60,982 bases of DNA from contig CANHQP010000020.1 in assembly GCA_947462925.1 (NCBI GenBank), positions 1 to 60,982 of the forward strand, written 5' to 3'. Numbering within the stretch: position 1 is the first letter of the stretch; each line of letters opens with the position of its first letter. This stretch comes from Flavobacteriia bacterium. GTDB taxonomy: Bacteria; Bacteroidota; Bacteroidia; Flavobacteriales_D; Crocinitomicaceae. A program made the position numbers and the translations under genes. The notes beneath the pieces were generated by a model. It ran no database searches. It saw only the letters and a program-made list of their open reading frames with translations, and was not told where the DNA came from. Below are positions 27,601 to 35,289 of this stretch, piece by piece.

Positions 27601-28474
27601 ATGTTTTATGAGAAAGTACTTTGTTTTCTGCTAAAGTAAAATGAGTTTTTAGAACAACTGTATCAATATATTTGTCGTCATCATAGTAATTTACTTTTTT
27701 GTAAAAAAACCATTCACCATTCTTTTTACCGTCTTTGTAATTTCCTTTTTCGAGCAACATGTTGCCTTTGAATTTTTCATACTTTCCATTTTCTATCCCT
27801 TTTACAAAGGTTGTTTTTTCTGTATTGTAAATGGTTTTTTGATTCAAGAACATTTGTACGTCCTTTTTACTTCTGTATTGCGTGTGGGTGTGTGTTGAGT
27901 TAGTCCAAACTCCAACTTTTAAACCATTTTGAAAAACACCAAATTTTACGGTGTCACCAACTGTATTGAGCCAATAAGCATTTCCATCCAACAAATTATT
28001 TTTCAAGTAAAAATAACCTGCAATTTTATTTGAATCTGCTGTAAATTCTCCTTTTTGATTAAAAGTAAAGTATTTGTCAAAATACTGTATGTATTTTCCA
28101 TCAGGAAGTTTTTCGAGTGCAGGCACTATGTCTTTTTCGAAAATGTAATTAGTCTGATAAAAGCGGCTTGAGTTGGCTTTAATTAGAGCGATTTTCCCTT
28201 TTTCTTTTTTTGAAAAAGCATTTGAATTTCCGCCGATATTATTGTATTCTCTGATGATTTTTTTTATTTCCTTTTCAGAGAGTTCTGGATTCGTTTGTCT
28301 AATAACCGATTTAAAATCGGAATATAAGATTGTCTCCATGACATTGGCCATTCTTGCACTTTGCGGATAAGGATAAATGTAGTATTTCACACCATTGATT
28401 TCTGTGGAATCTAGTTTTTGAGAAAAAACGAAGTAATTTAAAAAAATGAAAACTAGTACTATTAGTCTTTGCAT
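24698..28474 (-). CDS. Very large exported MORN/YwqK-type repeat protein
   Basis: A 1258-residue protein with a signal peptide (cleavage near FVFSQ, residue 19). It consists mainly of degenerate 20-25-residue repeats of the form NGxxxGxWxxYxxxGKxxxxxxFxNG, as in MORN or YwqK/toxin-antitoxin-annotated repeats; clear copies occur around 215-260, 405-440, 745-800, 830-865, 900-945 and 1160-1215. A very acidic stretch near 345-385 is rich in Glu/Asp/Tyr. The C-terminus is acidic, with no T9SS domain. Such repeats form beta-hairpin ladders in structure predictions. Function unknown; likely periplasmic or surface located. Confidence 0.8.
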   Translation of the reverse strand: MQRLIVLVFIFLNYFVFSQKLDSTEINGVKYYIYPYPQSARMANVMETILYSDFKSVIRQTNPELSEKEIKKIIREYNNIGGNSNAFSKKEKGKIALIKANSSRFYQTNYIFEKDIVPALEKLPDGKYIQYFDKYFTFNQKGEFTADSNKIAGYFYLKNNLLDGNAYWLNTVGDTVKFGVFQNGLKVGVWTNSTHTHTQYRSKKDVQMFLNQKTIYNTEKTTFVKGIENGKYEKFKGNMLLEKGNYKDGKKNGEWFFYKKVNYYDDDKYIDTVVLKTHFTLAENKVLSHKTFIRDNNFIFNNLPYKYYTFSPYYESPEVDFYSLRTFDNKIEKNLELPEEENNAYEGEIYEENIDYIEDIDFSEDYGEMEFPDEFYENYGDNPASGNYINVNGSYMLKSKAIDSIGYFNLYDGIYEEYFDNGKLKVRLEFKNGELTREDTIFWDNGVAANVINFDPIKKEYEFKSMDYTGTPFEINIFDSTGKFIKQTLDPFYKDKHILIENLNTNLVEDYLYSMDEEDIIEWSYFRYNDGYDSLKNLNLKGKILLFKEWYPDTTVWNYDLFNADEKTLQSEIWSLNGSKMSSCTYEFNDEYTNVRGKKELYFKDLKLINTFNGNYLENFYTNDSLPQMNITDIYNSFDITNEEVLYYQNQPFNGSIQINYESNTPTFKIQKNKIVFNFTQSEKFEKVLINEYKKFKKTSKTKYNDVLSISNHLGFDYQESLSLLIPSLQNNLLRSSGRYVSVAKIEGNMKDGKANGTWKAYDYSGRIIKVVNFLNGELEGTSREYEVAFPKVKGKQGEFDFSFNLNPYDTLPAKKTYYLSNESFYKNGLQNGKETSFDWQGNKTAEKQYVNGYPEGPAYEQNRIATTRSNYENGALDGIVKTYLHLPKRDTILLYELNFQNGDLQGESKSYHTNGKLSKRGFFLNGMPIDDYEGYDSLGMKYHYIKFQYSFPIEEKIWESNQLSVRYLYDWRDSIYFMPDDIVQTNTVQNLLYKFGLFQNQYNQPYYGRPSLIEKTGIDYHMTKYFPNDTISRDGEISSGKKVGCWQFYGYDGEKLYEVEYFDSIVKLNDSIQFKSKGILSDFDNKGNLVSKSLVIEKFEKYDCSHTDHYGVRQFYTIWEADTALHRMNGYAKNYYDNGTIQSEGNMKNGLPDGIWKYYDPFGKLNHVGEYVLGKRDGRWLSGDLSKTKYLGDICMNPNLPDLEEQMKYQEKLIDIYIRYFKLGNLLNSESYDVNLNDFETENSETESLDEENQEGE

Positions 28475-28540
28475 TATAATTGGTGTATATTTATTAAAAT
28501 CAATGAGTTAATTCAATGTGATGATTCAAATTTAAAAATA

Positions 28541-28571
28541 AAAAATCGCAATAGAAATAAATTCGATTTTT
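28541..28571 (-). terminator. Probable terminator of the 331-residue lipoprotein gene
   Basis: AAAAATCG (28541-28548) pairs with CGATTTTT (28564-28571) around a 15-base loop, 28 bases beyond the lipoprotein stop. The stem is AT-rich and weak, so this is tentative. Confidence 0.45.
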
Positions 28572-28598
28572 CATTTTTTTATTCCTCAATTAAAATGA

Positions 28599-29594
28599 TT
28601 ATTTCCTCTTTTCGTAACGGAAAGTTTCAAGATAAAAATAAGGTTCGCCCGATGCATTTTCTTTTTTATGTTTCAAATAGATCGGTTTTCCACTGGCGTC
28701 ATATTCAAAATTATGAACGGTTCGAGTGATGAAATTATTGTCGGAAATCGTCGAGTCGATGTATGAAATCCACTGATTCTTTTTATTGTACTGATAACTG
28801 CGCTTGATTTCAAACGGATAATCTTCAATAATTCGTTCTTTCAATGCGCCTGTTGGCCAGTAATTGTACAAATGCACTTCTTTTTCCTTGACTTTATTTT
28901 CGACTTTGTAGCGCTTATAAGGTTTTCTTGGAGTTCCCCAAATCACCCAATCATTACTCGCTGGTTTCAAAATTGAATCTACAGAAAGAGGTCCCCAATA
29001 TTTTTTCTGTTTGAGAAAATAAATGCGTTCATTTGTTTCAATGTCTTCATAACAAGAAGCTTTCGGTTTGTTATACCAATATCGGTGAATCACATAATTG
29101 TACTCTCTTTCTGATTGAAAATCAGTCGTGAAATCATTGGTGGAATCAGCATCAGAAAGGTGCTTGAAAACATCTGGCGACACATTTCTAAAACCGTTTC
29201 TATCCATTTTACCTTGATAGATGAAACTTGAGCGGGCAATTTCTCTGTCGTCGTAATAGTAATAAATCACGAGGTACAACACTTTGCCATTGGTATCGAA
29301 ATAATATTCTCTTTTTTCTCTTGGCATTGCTTCACTAGAAGAGTTGCTGTTCGTGTCGCCTATGATCCTTGGGAAAATGCGTTTTGTAATTTTATAAATG
29401 TGATTGGCGCGAATCAAAGAATCATTGAACCAAAGTGGAAACGACAATTCTGATTCAAAATTCTCATTGAAAAACAGCGGATTAATCCATTGTTTTTTGT
29501 TCAAAGGCATTTTAGAACGTGCGTTTTTTTCCTTTCCTGAATCGCAAGCGAAGAGGATGAAAATGATTGCAAAAACTGAAAAAATCTTGAACAT
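28599..29594 (-). CDS. Lipoprotein of unknown function
   Basis: A 331-residue protein with a lipoprotein signal (IFILFAC, cysteine at residue 17) followed by a polar DSGKEKN linker. The body is rich in Tyr, Trp and charged residues, with beta-strand-like segments (KVLYLVIYYYYDD, YDASGKPIYLKHKKE). Segments such as YWPTGALKERI faintly echo the MORN/YwqK repeats of the adjacent downstream gene, so the two may be related in function. No named domain recognised. It is divergent from the histidine kinase. Confidence 0.7.
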   Translation of the reverse strand: MFKIFSVFAIIFILFACDSGKEKNARSKMPLNKKQWINPLFFNENFESELSFPLWFNDSLIRANHIYKITKRIFPRIIGDTNSNSSSEAMPREKREYYFDTNGKVLYLVIYYYYDDREIARSSFIYQGKMDRNGFRNVSPDVFKHLSDADSTNDFTTDFQSEREYNYVIHRYWYNKPKASCYEDIETNERIYFLKQKKYWGPLSVDSILKPASNDWVIWGTPRKPYKRYKVENKVKEKEVHLYNYWPTGALKERIIEDYPFEIKRSYQYNKKNQWISYIDSTISDNNFITRTVHNFEYDASGKPIYLKHKKENASGEPYFYLETFRYEKRK

Positions 29595-29771
29595 GATGAA
29601 AATTATGGAACTAAAGATAAGGAAAAATAAGTTTAAATCTCGAAATTGAGATTTTGATAAATTTTCAAATCCTCAAAATATCCTTGATTTTTGGCGTTTC
29701 TACTTTGTGCTTGATATTCTTGAAAAATTAAATGTTAATTTTAGGCATTCAGACTTAAGCGTGAATTGGAA

Positions 29772-31328
29772 ATGAATTTATATTCAAACAAACAAAAATG
29801 GAAGATTATTTTGCTGCTCATAGCATTGTTGCTTGTGGGTGCATCTTTGTTTGTTTCCAATACAATCGTCACCAAAGTAGGAGACAGGGAGCGCGACCGT
29901 GTAAAACAGTGGGCAGATGCGATCAAGAAGAAAGTTGAATTGGTTCAATTGACCAACCGCACTTTTTCTCAACTGCGAGACAAGGAAAAATCCGAAATGG
30001 AAATGTGGATTGACGCCACGAAAGAAATTTCGAAACCAATCGCAGGAGATTTTATGCCTGATTACGAATTGCCACTCAAAATTATCAGTAAAAACAAAGA
30101 CATTCCTGTGATTTTGATTGACAACAATCGCGCTGTTTCGACTTACATCAATTTAGATTTAGACACCGTTGCGATTCGTGTTGAAAATCCTGGTTTGTCG
30201 AAAGCGCAGTTGAATCAATTGTTTGAAGATTCGTTGCTGAAATTGTCGGACCAATGGCGATTGAAGAATCCTGCGTTTACGATTGAGGTTTATGAAGGCT
30301 TGTTCATGACGTACATTTACAACGATTCGAGAGAAATTGTGAAGTTGGAGAAAGAACGCGATTCTTTGTTGCGCTCGTTTAATCAAGAGTTGATTGAAAA
30401 CAAAGGCATGGTTCCAGTTCTGTTGATTGATACCAAAACGGATTCCATTTTAGCCACCAATTTGCCAGCAAAGAAAGTTTCTGATTCCATTTTACCTGCG
30501 ACAATTGCGAATTTGAAAGCGATAAATACGCCGATTGCCATTAACTTTTCGACGGAACAAAACAGTTTGTTGTTGTATGACGACAGTCCAGAATTGAAAC
30601 AATTGCAATATTTTCCTTATATTCAATTTGGGATTATTGGTTTGTTTATTTTAATCGGATATTTGATTTTCAGTACTTTCCGTAAAGCAGAGCAAAACCA
30701 AGTTTGGGCTGGAATGGCGAAAGAAACTGCGCATCAATTGGGAACACCACTTTCATCACTGATGGCTTGGGTGCAATTGTTGGAAGCGCAAAATGTGGAT
30801 CCGATGATCATAGAGGAAATGCAAAAGGACGTCAATCGCCTAGAAACTGTGACAGATCGTTTCTCGAAAATTGGTTCAGGTACGAAATTGGAAAGAAAAA
30901 ACATCGTTGAAACGACCAAAAAAGTGATGGATTATTTGCGTCACCGCATTTCCAATAAAATCGAATTTGAATTTAAGTCAGAAAAGTCAGACATTGAAGT
31001 GCTTCACAATGCGCCTTTGATGGAGTGGGTCATCGAAAACATCGCGAAAAATGCAGTTGATTCGATGGAAACAGCTGGAAAATTAACTGTTTATGTGCAC
31101 GAAACTCCAGAATGGGTGCACATCGACATCAAAGACACCGGAAAAGGAATGCCACCGAAATTATTCAAAACGATTTTCCAACCGGGATTCACCACCAAAA
31201 AACGCGGTTGGGGATTGGGGTTATCGCTCGTTAAACGCATCGTGCACGAAAACCACAAAGGCAAAGTTTTTGTGTTGGAGTCTGAGGTGGGAAAAGGGAC
31301 GATTTTTAGGATTAGTATTCCGTTGTGA
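29772..31328 (+). CDS. Membrane sensor histidine kinase (orphan)
   Basis: A 518-residue kinase; ATG at 29772 preferred to the TTG two codons upstream. Transmembrane helices lie at about 12-32 and 285-305, enclosing a periplasmic sensor region of roughly 250 residues with no recognised fold. The H-box is KETAHQLGTPLSSL, with the phospho-accepting His. The N-box is NIAKNAVDSM, and G-boxes are DTGKGMPP and GWGLGLSLVKRIV. No response regulator is adjacent on either side, so the partner is elsewhere or it feeds another pathway. The sensor ligand is unknown. Confidence 0.9.
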   Translation: MNLYSNKQKWKIILLLIALLLVGASLFVSNTIVTKVGDRERDRVKQWADAIKKKVELVQLTNRTFSQLRDKEKSEMEMWIDATKEISKPIAGDFMPDYELPLKIISKNKDIPVILIDNNRAVSTYINLDLDTVAIRVENPGLSKAQLNQLFEDSLLKLSDQWRLKNPAFTIEVYEGLFMTYIYNDSREIVKLEKERDSLLRSFNQELIENKGMVPVLLIDTKTDSILATNLPAKKVSDSILPATIANLKAINTPIAINFSTEQNSLLLYDDSPELKQLQYFPYIQFGIIGLFILIGYLIFSTFRKAEQNQVWAGMAKETAHQLGTPLSSLMAWVQLLEAQNVDPMIIEEMQKDVNRLETVTDRFSKIGSGTKLERKNIVETTKKVMDYLRHRISNKIEFEFKSEKSDIEVLHNAPLMEWVIENIAKNAVDSMETAGKLTVYVHETPEWVHIDIKDTGKGMPPKLFKTIFQPGFTTKKRGWGLGLSLVKRIVHENHKGKVFVLESEVGKGTIFRISIPL

Positions 31329-31703
31329 TAAAGTTAATTTAAGATCTTCTTCTTCTTTCTTTTTTCTTCATAAGAAAGAAAGAACCAAAGAAAAAATCAA
31401 GGCTACGCAATCAAAGCTAAAAAATTACAATTTATGACTAAACAAAAGTAAACTCGCAACAAAGTGCGATTAAGTTGTGAAGTTCATCTATGCTCAGACA
31501 GTACTTTTGTTTGGCCGTCAAAAAATAAAATTTTTCTTGAGGCTTTTATTGCTAAAGCTAAAAAAGTCTTAAAAACTATAGATATTCTGGCTATTCTTAG
31601 AAAATGATTAATTGGATTTTAGCGTAAGACATTAGATCATTAGACAATTTGAAAAATTTTCAGTCTAATGTCTTTGGTCTAATGTCTGTCGTCTTCGGAC
31701 TAC
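31329..31703. other. Gene-free stretch with repeats
   Basis: No supported gene. The first part has a TTCTTTC / GAAAGAA-type inverted pair near 31350-31385, close to the histidine kinase stop and possibly its terminator. The last 80 bases contain the GTCTAATGTCT repeat cluster annotated separately. Confidence 0.45.
31627..31687. repeat. Inverted/direct repeat cluster of the word GTCTAATGTCT
   Basis: GTCTAATGTCT occurs as direct copies at 31663-31673 and 31677-31687. Its reverse complement appears in near-complete overlapping form within 31627-31646. Together these make a long imperfect hairpin with an arm of about 19-20 bases and a loop of about 22. This looks like a dispersed intergenic repeat. 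It lies 17 bases beyond the minus-strand DinB-like gene stop and may also serve as its terminator. Confidence 0.5.
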
Positions 31704-32153
31704 CTACAACAATCCAAATTGCGTAAAATGATGCGTCAAATGCTTTGAATGCAGGCGATTCCATTGATCAAAGTCTAATGGGCCGTAGTATGGGTGTGGG
31801 TGTTTTAATCCTGGATTATCGGCATACAGAGATTCTAAATCTAACCACGTTTCAACGTATTCGTCAATGGCTAATTCAATTTCTGAATGACGCAAAGGTG
31901 TATCGTCTTTCACGAAAGAAACTTTTAAATTCGCAGCCATTGGTTTGTCAGAATCCAAAAATGCAACCATTCTTTCCAAACGGTCTTCTGGAACTTCCAA
32001 TGGGAAAGGCGTTTCGCCTGTGGCGATTTTGAGCGTATCTGTCAAGTGCTCAATCATGCGTTGCGCGCCCATTGAACCCCAATTTGGTTTTGAATCCGCA
32101 TTGAGTTTGTCAAAATACGGCAAAAGTGTTTCTAAATCGGTTGAAATAAACAT
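31704..32153 (-). CDS. DinB/DUF1569-like protein
   Basis: A 149-residue protein with a probable DinB-type four-helix bundle. Supporting marks are the N-terminal helix with RMIEHLTD and the C-terminal HSKHLTHHFTQFGLL, which contain the His residues that bind a metal in this fold; DUF1569 is the closest group I recall. Some relatives are thiol-dependent transferases, and many are of unknown function. Its start codon shares one base with the stop of the upstream lipid kinase gene (TAATG), indicating translational coupling. Confidence 0.65.
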   Translation of the reverse strand: MFISTDLETLLPYFDKLNADSKPNWGSMGAQRMIEHLTDTLKIATGETPFPLEVPEDRLERMVAFLDSDKPMAANLKVSFVKDDTPLRHSEIELAIDEYVETWLDLESLYADNPGLKHPHPYYGPLDFDQWNRLHSKHLTHHFTQFGLL

Positions 32154-33037
32154 TATTTAAAATTTTTTCCTACCAAGATATTCAAACTTTTTGGAATAAC
32201 TTGCACATTCAGTTCATTTCTTACTTCAAAAGGTTCACCGTCGTAGTGTGCCATCTTGTGTGTCAAGGTGATTCTCACTTTTTCAACTGGTATAATTTCC
32301 GAAAAACGAGAGCGGTGAGAAGTGCGTTTAAAAAACCTGTAAACCACTGCTGGTGCTTTCCACATCGAAAAAGGTTTTAGAATGCACAATTCGATTTTTC
32401 CATCAGAAATATTCGAATATGGCGAAACACAAAATCCATTTCCGAACTCAGAAGAATTTGCCAAGGTGCACAAAACAACAGGCAATTCTCTTTGGTAAGT
32501 TGGAAATTCAATTTTCACAGAAATCGGTTTGTAGGAAGCATATTCTCTGAAAACCAATTTGGCATAACTCCAAAATCCACGTGTGTGGTATTCGTCGAAT
32601 TTTTTGGCAATCAATGCGTCAAATCCGTAACCGCCAACACCTAAAAATGGTTTGTCGTTTACCAAAACAGTATCCATTACAGAAGCGTTTTGTTCGTTGA
32701 TGCTTTGAATCGCTTCGATAAGGTTTAAAGGAATTTTCAAATGACGCGCCAATCCGTTTCCTGAACCTGCAGGAAGAATGGCCAATTTCGTTTCTGTACC
32801 AATCAAAGCGGTACCGACTTCATGCACAGAACCGTCGCCGCCAACAGCACAAACGATATCAAAACCATCAATCGCAGATTGCGCTGCAATGGCTTTAGCG
32901 TGTTTTCTATATTCAGTAATGGTGATTTCGTAATCGAAAATGGAATGATCGAGGTACTGTTCTATCAATGCAGGCAATTGGTTTTTCTTACCGATTCCCG
33001 ATATTGGATTGATGATGAAGCGAATTTTCTTTTTCAT
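32153..33037 (-). CDS. Diacylglycerol-kinase-type lipid kinase (YegS/DgkB family)
   Basis: A 294-residue lipid kinase that phosphorylates diacylglycerol or a related lipid with ATP at the inner face of the membrane. The nucleotide-binding signature GGDGSVHEV starts at residue 66, and the conserved PAGSGNGLARHL block is at 89-100. The C-terminal beta domain carries VHYDGEP-like AHYDGEPF. Its first 50 bases overlap the 3' end of the sulfatase gene, and its last base is shared with the DinB-like gene. A LTA-synthase-like upstream partner would release diacylglycerol, which this kinase could recycle to phosphatidic acid. Confidence 0.87.
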   Translation of the reverse strand: MKKKIRFIINPISGIGKKNQLPALIEQYLDHSIFDYEITITEYRKHAKAIAAQSAIDGFDIVCAVGGDGSVHEVGTALIGTETKLAILPAGSGNGLARHLKIPLNLIEAIQSINEQNASVMDTVLVNDKPFLGVGGYGFDALIAKKFDEYHTRGFWSYAKLVFREYASYKPISVKIEFPTYQRELPVVLCTLANSSEFGNGFCVSPYSNISDGKIELCILKPFSMWKAPAVVYRFFKRTSHRSRFSEIIPVEKVRITLTHKMAHYDGEPFEVRNELNVQVIPKSLNILVGKNFK

Positions 33038-34934
33038 TGGATGTCATTTGATTCAGAATCAAGTCACGATTGTAGCGCTGAATCAAGGCTTTTAACCTTT
33101 TTTCAAACACTTGACTTTCTTTCTTGTAATAAGAAATCGAGTCGGGCGTGTCTTTTCTTCTGATCATTGCACCATACAAATTTCGTGCCTTATCGTTCGA
33201 AAATGTTAATAAATAGTTATTTATGAAGTAATGATAGGTTCCTTCCAAATAGGTAATCGCTTCAGGTTCATGTTTTTGATAGTAAGAATTGCCCATCGAA
33301 TAATATTTTTTTTCGATATTCAATAAATCCAATAAAGTAGGTAAAATATCGATGTGTTGGAAAAATTGTGTTTCCTTTTTTGGCTGAATCAATTTTTTTG
33401 GGTGAAAAAACAGTATCGGAATCTTGAACATTTCAGTTCGCTGACTGTAAATCGGACTTGAAGTTGCTGAAGTATGATCAGCGCACAAAATGAAAACAGT
33501 ATTCTCGTACCAAGGTTGCTTTTTGGCTTCTTCGAAAAACTTTCTCAAGCTGTAATCTCCGTAATTAATGGATTCGCAAATTTGTTCTTTCCCTTTTTTC
33601 AATTTTCCGCGCATGTGGGGTGGAATGTAATATGGATGATGCGACGAAAGCGTGAAAAGTGTTGCGAAAAATGGTTTTTTATATTTAGACAATTGTTTGG
33701 CGGTCCAAGGATTGAAATATTCATCTAAAATCCCCCAAGTTTTGTCGAAATGCGCATCGTTGTTGTATTCTTTTCGACCAAAATAACCGTCAAATCCTGC
33801 TTGCGCTGCGAATCCGTCAAATTTCATGGAACCGTTGGTGGCTCCGTGGTAGAAACCAGAAACATAACCATTTTCGTGTAAAATTTGCGGCAAAGATTCA
33901 ATTTTGTTGCTTCCATAAGCGGAAGAAATGTAAGGATTATCTAGCAAAGATGGAATCGATGCGATGATGGAGGGAACAGCTTCAATGGATTTTTTTCCGT
34001 TTGAAATTCCGTTCGTGAAATACAAACTTTCGCCCGCCAAGGAATCCAAAAATGGCATGTATGAAATTTCAGCTCCTGCAGCGCCACACCATTCGTTTCC
34101 AAAGCTCTCCAACATAATAATTACTACATTGGTATTGTTGGGCAAAATATGTTGCGGTTGTGAAATGTGAATGGGATTGAATAAGCGTTTTTCTTCTTCG
34201 AGTGAAAAATACTTTTTCTGTTCTAGATTTGCTTTGTCGTAAGATTTCAGCATCGTGAACGGCGTGTTCAAAACCAGCGCAGTATTTTCTACGCGCGTGA
34301 ATTGAGATGCATCTATCGGACTAAGCGGTTTCAATCCAAATCCTCCGCGACCAAGCAAAATGAAAACTGCCAAAACGCTCAGAAACAGAATGCTGTCTTT
34401 AATCCAAAATGCGCTATTTCCGACAATTTTGCGATTGGTTTTGATTTTGGTTTTGTTGTACAACCAATTCGTGAGGATAAAAAACAGAATTAGGAGCAAT
34501 AGCAACAACCAAAAATCGCGTAAAAATGAACCAATTTGTTGCATGAAATCATTGCCTGCGCTCAACATCGTGAACAAATCAATTGTGGATCTTTTGCTAG
34601 TGTAATTGAAATATTCGACGTCAATCAAATTCAATAAAACGACAACAGTATTGATAAACACAAAAATGACTTTCAGTCCAAATTGATAGTATTTGTTTTC
34701 CCTGAATGGTTGCGGGAAAATCGACAATATGATGAAAGGCAAACTTACTAAACTGATGGTAACCAAATCAAACCACAAGGCAACAAAAAAATCGTTGAAT
34801 CCGATATTGGTGAAACTTGGGCTGTTGAAAATGTAGAAAACGACGCGCGTTAATTGCATGAAAAACAGCATAATTCCAAGTCTCTTCAACAAAGCTTTGA
34901 GGTGAATAGGAAGCATATTTTTCAGTTTATCCAT
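32988..34934 (-). CDS. LTA-synthase-family membrane sulfatase-like phosphotransferase
   Basis: A 648-residue membrane enzyme. Five transmembrane helices are predicted (about 18-35, 47-75, 88-105, 140-158, 180-197), followed by an extracytoplasmic alkaline-phosphatase/sulfatase-fold domain. The metal-binding start is VVIIMLESFGNEW with Glu276; the nucleophile region is SNGKKSIEAVPS, with Ser316 in place of the Thr of Staphylococcus LtaS. Later motifs are SSHHPYYIPP and LCADHTS. Family members transfer phosphoglycerol from phosphatidylglycerol to glycans. Gram-negative members probably decorate periplasmic or surface glycans. A promoter-like TACTTTTG sits 14 bases upstream. Confidence 0.88.
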   Translation of the reverse strand: MDKLKNMLPIHLKALLKRLGIMLFFMQLTRVVFYIFNSPSFTNIGFNDFFVALWFDLVTISLVSLPFIILSIFPQPFRENKYYQFGLKVIFVFINTVVVLLNLIDVEYFNYTSKRSTIDLFTMLSAGNDFMQQIGSFLRDFWLLLLLLILFFILTNWLYNKTKIKTNRKIVGNSAFWIKDSILFLSVLAVFILLGRGGFGLKPLSPIDASQFTRVENTALVLNTPFTMLKSYDKANLEQKKYFSLEEEKRLFNPIHISQPQHILPNNTNVVIIMLESFGNEWCGAAGAEISYMPFLDSLAGESLYFTNGISNGKKSIEAVPSIIASIPSLLDNPYISSAYGSNKIESLPQILHENGYVSGFYHGATNGSMKFDGFAAQAGFDGYFGRKEYNNDAHFDKTWGILDEYFNPWTAKQLSKYKKPFFATLFTLSSHHPYYIPPHMRGKLKKGKEQICESINYGDYSLRKFFEEAKKQPWYENTVFILCADHTSATSSPIYSQRTEMFKIPILFFHPKKLIQPKKETQFFQHIDILPTLLDLLNIEKKYYSMGNSYYQKHEPEAITYLEGTYHYFINNYLLTFSNDKARNLYGAMIRRKDTPDSISYYKKESQVFEKRLKALIQRYNRDLILNQMTSNEKENSLHHQSNIGNR

Positions 34935-34947
34935 GCGTTACTTTTTT

Positions 34948-34955
34948 CAAAAGTA
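34948..34955 (-). promoter_or_regulatory. Putative -7 element of the sulfatase / lipid kinase / DinB operon
   Basis: On the minus strand the bases are TACTTTTG (TAnnTTTG), 14 bases before the start codon. The predicted leader would be only about 7 nt. No good -33 box is seen. Confidence 0.35.
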
Positions 34956-35058
34956 GGGACAATTTCTGAAGATTTGGTTGTGTTTTACCCTAATTCTTGA
35001 TTTTTGTAAAAATGGTTTTTATATGATCGATTAACGTTTTGTTTTTGTCATGGTTTTT

Positions 35059-35236
35059 GTACCAAAAACACACGCCAAAAACATTTTGGGTGTTTTGGAA
35101 TTTTTTACCAATATTTGGTACCTACCGGCACCAAAAAGAAAATATTGGTTTACAAAAACACATGCCAAAAAACAAAATCTTCTCTGGTGCTTCACGATGT
35201 ACATTACAAACAATATTTGGTACCTATTAGGCACCA
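35059..35236. repeat. Two diverged copies of a ~100-bp intergenic repeat
   Basis: Copy 1 starts near 35060 with an ACACACGCCAAAAA word and ends at 35134. Copy 2 starts near 35152 with ACACATGCCAAAAA and ends at 35236. Both end in the block CAATATTTGGTACCTA followed by a GGCACCAA (35109-35134 and 35211-35236). Several KpnI-type GGTACC palindromes and TTGG/CCAA inverted words recur inside. The region separates polA from the sulfatase operon. Function unknown. Confidence 0.6.
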
Positions 35237-35289
35237 ATTTGGAAACATTGGTAAAGGTAAAAACTTCGTTTAAAAGAAATCTTTGCAAA

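Larger units (their letters stand above)
34935..35289. other. Intergenic stretch holding a diverged ~100-bp duplication
   Basis: No supported gene. Apart from the promoter-like site next to the sulfatase gene, the stretch is dominated by the two-copy repeat at about 35059-35236, listed separately. Confidence 0.5.

Noticed and set aside
24698..28474. Reading the YwqK-type repeats as evidence for a toxin-antitoxin system
   Set aside because: The antitoxin label of such repeats is inherited from database names; here the protein is exported, very large and has no toxin partner.
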